This document shows positions 60,101 to 64,000 of a DNA stretch of 64,000 nucleotides, one piece after another; the stretch's first letter is position 1; each line of letters starts with the position of its first letter. The notes under the pieces are model-generated. The model was not told where the DNA came from, made no database searches, and saw only the letters and a program-made list of their open reading frames with translations. Location: the NCBI RefSeq assembly GCF_002775205.1, contig NC_036444.1, positions 434,001-498,000 of the forward strand. Direction: 5' to 3'. A program made the translations under genes and the position numbers. The DNA comes from Xiphophorus maculatus. Taxonomy: Eukaryota; Chordata; Actinopteri; Cyprinodontiformes; Poeciliidae.

Positions 60101-63100
60101 ATTTATTATCTGCTAAATAATTAATGTTATTGATCTGAGGTTATGCTAATTGTAGAGCTATTATTTTTTTCTGAGTGGCTCCTGCTGGTTGATCTGATTG
60201 GTTGGTGAAGGAGTGAAACAGTTTTTCTACCATAAAAAATTAATGTTTATCTTTAAATTTTTGTATGAAGTCAGCTGGGAGAATATTTCTGGTATTTTTA
60301 TAGGTAAAGAAAACTTTCTGCTTTTTACTGCGAGTGCGTCGAACATCTCCTGAGAAACGAGTTTTGTTTTTTGGACCTTATGATGCGAGAGTCGCCACAG
60401 AGGCAGGAATCATCACTGACGTTTCATCAGATACGAATCATTTGGTGAGAAGTTTGGTTGTGTTTTAACTTCAGGCCGGTGTATGTAAACTTCTGGCTCG
60501 GACTGTATTTTACGTGTAGCTCTGCCAGAAACCAGCAGCTGGTGATCATCCTGACCTGCCGCCGCTCACAGCAGCAGCTGGACTCACTCTTGTCCTGCAG
60601 CGTCTCGATGGCCGGGTTCTCCGCGTCTTCCTCCACGTCGCCGTAGTGCAGCATCTTGTGATTGGGCGACAGGCGGCAGTACCACAGTTTGTCTGAGCGC
60701 AGCAGAGGAAACGATCATTAGTACTAATCTACGGAAGGCCATGAGGCGCCGCAGCAAGCTCCACCCACCCTGCCGCCGCCGGCTGCTGATCTTCCTGAAC
60801 ATGGTTCCCTGGCAGAGCCGGTTGAGTCTCTGCTGGCGGATCAACTCCAGCAGCTCCGGCTTCAGGCGCTCCTTCAGCTCTCTGCAGCACAAAACAGCTT
60901 TAACACAGTGTAGCGTTGAGGTGTGACGTGCCGGTGTGGTGCCGCGGTGTGATGCTGTGGTCTGATGCCGCTGTGTGACGCTGCAGTGTGACGCGCTGGT
61001 GTGATGCTGCGGGGACTCACAGGACGGGCGGCGCCAGCGTCTCCTCCTGGTGCAGCCGCTCCGTCTGCCGCAGCTTCAGGATCTCGCTGTAGTTCAGCGC
61101 GTTGACCTTGTTCTTGAACAGCTCCAGCGACGTGGGCTTGCTGCCCAGCGTCCGGGTGATCTGCTCCTTCACCACCTGCATCACCTGGACAGACAAACGG
61201 GCACACGATGTTCTGGAGCGGTCCAGTTAAAGTACAGACCTGCGCATAGCAAATTATTTCTGAAATTATTATTATTATTACTACTACTAATAATAATTTT
61301 ATAATAAATAATTTTATTATCTTCAGAGGAAAATCCATCTGATTTCAGAAACAAATATCTTGGTTGATTTTAAATCAATCTCCCAGGTGTATGAATAATT
61401 CTGGCCCTGAAAACCTCTTCTCTTTAAAATCTCCAGTCAGTGATGGACCGACTGGAACCGGTCCAGTCTAGACCCAGACTGGACCGGTTCCAGTCGGAGC
61501 CAATAAACCAGTAGGACGTTGCCGCTTCGCATGGCTGCGATAAACAGGAAGTAACAAACAGGAAGTAGAGTTTGGTGCCTCTGGTAAGGATCCGACCAGC
61601 AGTCAGAACTTCAGTAAATATGTTTCCATTTGAAAAGCCAGAAATCACCTCAACATAACATAATTATTTTTGAATTTTATTGTTTAAATCAAACTTTTCT
61701 AATACGAATCTTTAAATTAATAAAAAGTTGATGGAAACCAGTTTTCAGGCGTTTCCTGAACATTCGGCGAAAATATAACATCCAGATAAAAAAATCCTTT
61801 TTGGTCAGGTTCTGGTTCTGACATTTCAAATCTCTAACTATCAGCTGAACTCAGATCAGAATCAATCATCCCCAGTCTGCTCATCAGAACCCGACCCAGA
61901 ACCAGAACCTATCAGGCTGGAGCGGCCCAGTCTGATCACAGGTCAGATCTGATCTGACCTCCAGAAGGGGCGGAGTACCGGACCGGACCTGAGCGGTCTG
62001 GATCCACTGAGCAGTTCATTCCAGCTATTTCATTTTGTAAATGCTGATTTCAAATGGTTTTTTTAAATATAAAGTCTTGTTTCTATTTTTAGTTCAGTTA
62101 ATGAAATTATTTTTTCTTCTGGTTTTCACTACAATCTCTTGGTTCCAACACATTTTTCTGTTTTAGTTCATCCTGAGGGTCGGAAGTTTATTACTGATGT
62201 GTGGAAGAACTTTGTAGAGGTTCAGAACCTCTAACCCTAACCGCCGACGAACGGATGAAGGTTTCAGACGGGAATAAACTCTGAAGATCATCATTTTGTC
62301 CTTCATCTATTTTCTTCTCCAGATCTGAAGATACATAAACATGATGCTCTTCCAGCTGTGACCTCCTGCTTTATTGTGTTCCTGCTGATTCCCAGATTCT
62401 TTCTGCCCCTCTGTATGTTTCCATTTGTCCGGCCTAAAGCCGCTTTATCCTCTCACCTCCAGCTGCTGTGGTTCTGAGTCAAACCAACCTGTTCCCCTCC
62501 TGGCCTGTGGGGGCGCTGCACCAAGAACCACTGAAAGAACCGACACAAAAACCTCTGAAGACACTGAGAGCAACTTCCTTCTTCACCAGATGGAAACAAG
62601 ATGGAGGCGTCAGATTTTTCTCTTTAGTCTTTGGCTGAAGACCAGGAGCCATTTCTGCTGCTAGCGCTAGGCTAGCATATTAGCTTTGGTTGTATTTACC
62701 CAGAATGCCCTGCGCTTGTAGCTGAGTTAATTTTTTAAATTTTATTATGAACCTTTTCAAAACAATTGACATGTCTGTTATCGCTTTTGCACTGCGGCAG
62801 GCTATTTCTTTTTTATACTGCTTTTATTTTTGGTTCCTACTGTAAATATTGTTCTGGGAGGACGGTTATTAGTGTTGCACAAAGTTAGGTTCAGTGACGT
62901 AGCTGCAGCAGCCAGTCAGAAGCTGCCTAACTGAGCTGCTGGTAAGATGGTTGCTAATGCTACCTCTCACTCTCAGTAATGTTTATATTGTTAAAAATAG
63001 TTCCCACAGTTTTTGTGCTGCATAAAAATATAATGTTAACTGTGCAAGTGTTTTAAAAAACTTTGGGGTTGGTTAAAATTAAATTGTTACGCTTATAAAG

Positions 63101-64000
63101 TTTGTCTAAAGTTTTCCCTCCAAATTGTGTTTGTTGGGCCGCAGGACTGAGTGTGTGTAAAGACCCGGAGGCCGAGTGTGTGTAAAGACCCGGAGGCCGA
63201 GTGTGTGTAAAGACCCGGAGGCCGAGTGTGTGTAAAGACCCGGAGGCCGAGTGTGTCCCTCACCGTCTTGTGGGAATAAACCAACACAGATCCTGATTCC
63301 TGTGTGATCCTTTTCACAACTGTTACACGCTGTAGACCACATCCTGTTTTTGGAGCGATCTCTGGTCCACTTGGCGTTCACATTCAAACTGAACCAGAGT
63401 TCACTTCAACCAAACACTGACCAGGTTTGGAGGACCAGAGTTAGCTTAGCATTTACACCTCACCACACAAACCGGAGTTTCTAGGCAGACGGACTGGAGT
63501 TGGATATCAGGTCTGCAGCCTCTGGTGCAGCTGCGTGTCTGACCTTGTCGAAGTCTTCCTGCGTGGCGCGCATCTCCTTCCAGGTCTTGTTGAGCAGCTG
63601 GATGCAGACGCAGAACAGCTCCTCCAGCAGCCGATCCTGGCTGAAGAAGATGGGGTGGAAGCTGGAGCCCGTCTCTGAGGCTGCGGACACAACGGGCCGG
63701 AGGTTAGGACGGACAGAGCCGCAGCGGGTCGTAGCGGGTCGCAGCGCGCTGCAGCTTACGGGGGTCTCCGATACGCAGGATCTCACAGAGGATGAGTGTG
63801 AGCTGGATGCTGCTGCGGGCAAAGGGACACTCATGTTTGTCCTCCCTGCTGCTGTTCTCCAGGACGAACTGCAACACATCAGGAACAAACGCAGCAAATT
63901 ATCAGCTATGACATCATCATCTTCTTCATCATCATCATCCTCAGCGGGCCAGGCCTCACCCTGCTGTAGGCGTCCGGATAGCGAGTCGCAAAGTAAAACA
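57179..64000 (-). CDS. elmo3: Engulfment and cell motility protein 3 (C-terminal part)
   Basis: Partner of DOCK-family exchange factors in Rac activation, acting in cell migration and engulfment. Exons in coding order: 64000-63960 (cut by the window edge), 63868-63760, 63674-63544, 61184-61021, 60881-60769, 60692-60588, 57695-57616, 57540-57460, 57391-57179. Phases join and give 344 aa to a TAG at 57179-57181. Visible in order: the end of the ELMO domain ([12 protein letters not shown], then [20 protein letters not shown] and [18 protein letters not shown]), the linker helices ([17 protein letters not shown]), the PH-like domain ([52 protein letters not shown]), and a C-terminal helix followed by the proline motif [11 protein letters not shown]. 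All match ELMO proteins. Paralogue 3 is inferred from the adjacency to fbxl9/lrrc29. The N-terminal Armadillo-like part lies beyond the window. Confidence 0.9.
57772..60013. mobile_element. Giant inverted-repeat (foldback) element, 2242 bp, in an elmo3 intron
   Basis: Two 806-bp arms (57772-58577 and 59208-60013) are near-identical reverse complements. I found only a few mismatches, for example in the TCCTGGCC(T/C)ATTACAGC block. They flank a 630-bp unrelated spacer (58578-59207). The outer ends read TATGGAGTGAAAATAGTGTC. A 6-bp duplication CAGAAG flanks the element (57766-57771 and 60014-60019). No transposase is encoded; the longest frames are the same 66- and about 90-codon readings, present in both arms. 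The intron runs 57696-60587, so the element is most of it. The superfamily is unknown to me. Confidence 0.88.
63146..63258. repeat. 25-bp minisatellite in an elmo3 intron
   Basis: About four and a half tandem copies of AGTGTGTGTAAAGACCCGGA plus GGCCG, in the intron 61185-63543. The rest of that intron shows no other repeat or gene that I can recognise. Confidence 0.9.

Overview
This window is vertebrate nuclear DNA, almost certainly from a teleost fish. The evidence is short GT-AG split exons, GC-rich coding exons in AT-rich introns, many CA/TG and tetranucleotide microsatellites, long minisatellites, a tRNA-derived SINE, hAT and Tc1-type remnants, and a Tx1-like LINE. I cannot name the species from sequence alone.

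Layout, left to right. (1) 1-760: the 3' end of an unrecognised plus-strand gene. (2) 1320-8169 (+): mmp15, a membrane-type matrix metalloproteinase in ten exons. (3) 8170-14782: intergenic DNA with MITE and SINE debris. (4) 14783-47940 (+): cngb1, the beta-1 subunit of the rod cyclic-nucleotide-gated channel, including its long N-terminal GARP region. The gene is about 33 kb because its introns hold a 1.8-kb and a 1.6-kb minisatellite, a hAT-type element, a SINE, a 1.85-kb LTR element antisense to the gene, and a decayed 5-kb Tx1-like LINE. (5) 49049-56034 (+): an F-box/leucine-rich-repeat gene (fbxl9, also called lrrc29), eleven exons. (6) 57179-64000 (-): the 3' part of elmo3, which converges on fbxl9 and has an intron carrying a 2.24-kb giant inverted-repeat element.

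The gene content fits known mammalian linkage: CNGB1 and MMP15 lie close together, and LRRC29 and ELMO3 are adjacent, on human 16q. The genes do not form one pathway. They encode a pericellular protease, a photoreceptor channel, an SCF substrate adaptor and a DOCK/Rac regulator.

The most notable points are: a one-base length anomaly in a cngb1 GARP exon that closes the reading frame after about 658 codons, although every exon downstream looks intact; the giant inverted-repeat element, with a 6-bp target duplication and an exon-like segment in each arm; a compact, young, RT-less LTR element encoding a proline-rich repeat protein; a LINE that ends 29 bp before the pore exon of cngb1; and an mmp15 catalytic domain that lacks the MT-loop. 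All coordinates and exon phases were worked out by hand from the sequence.
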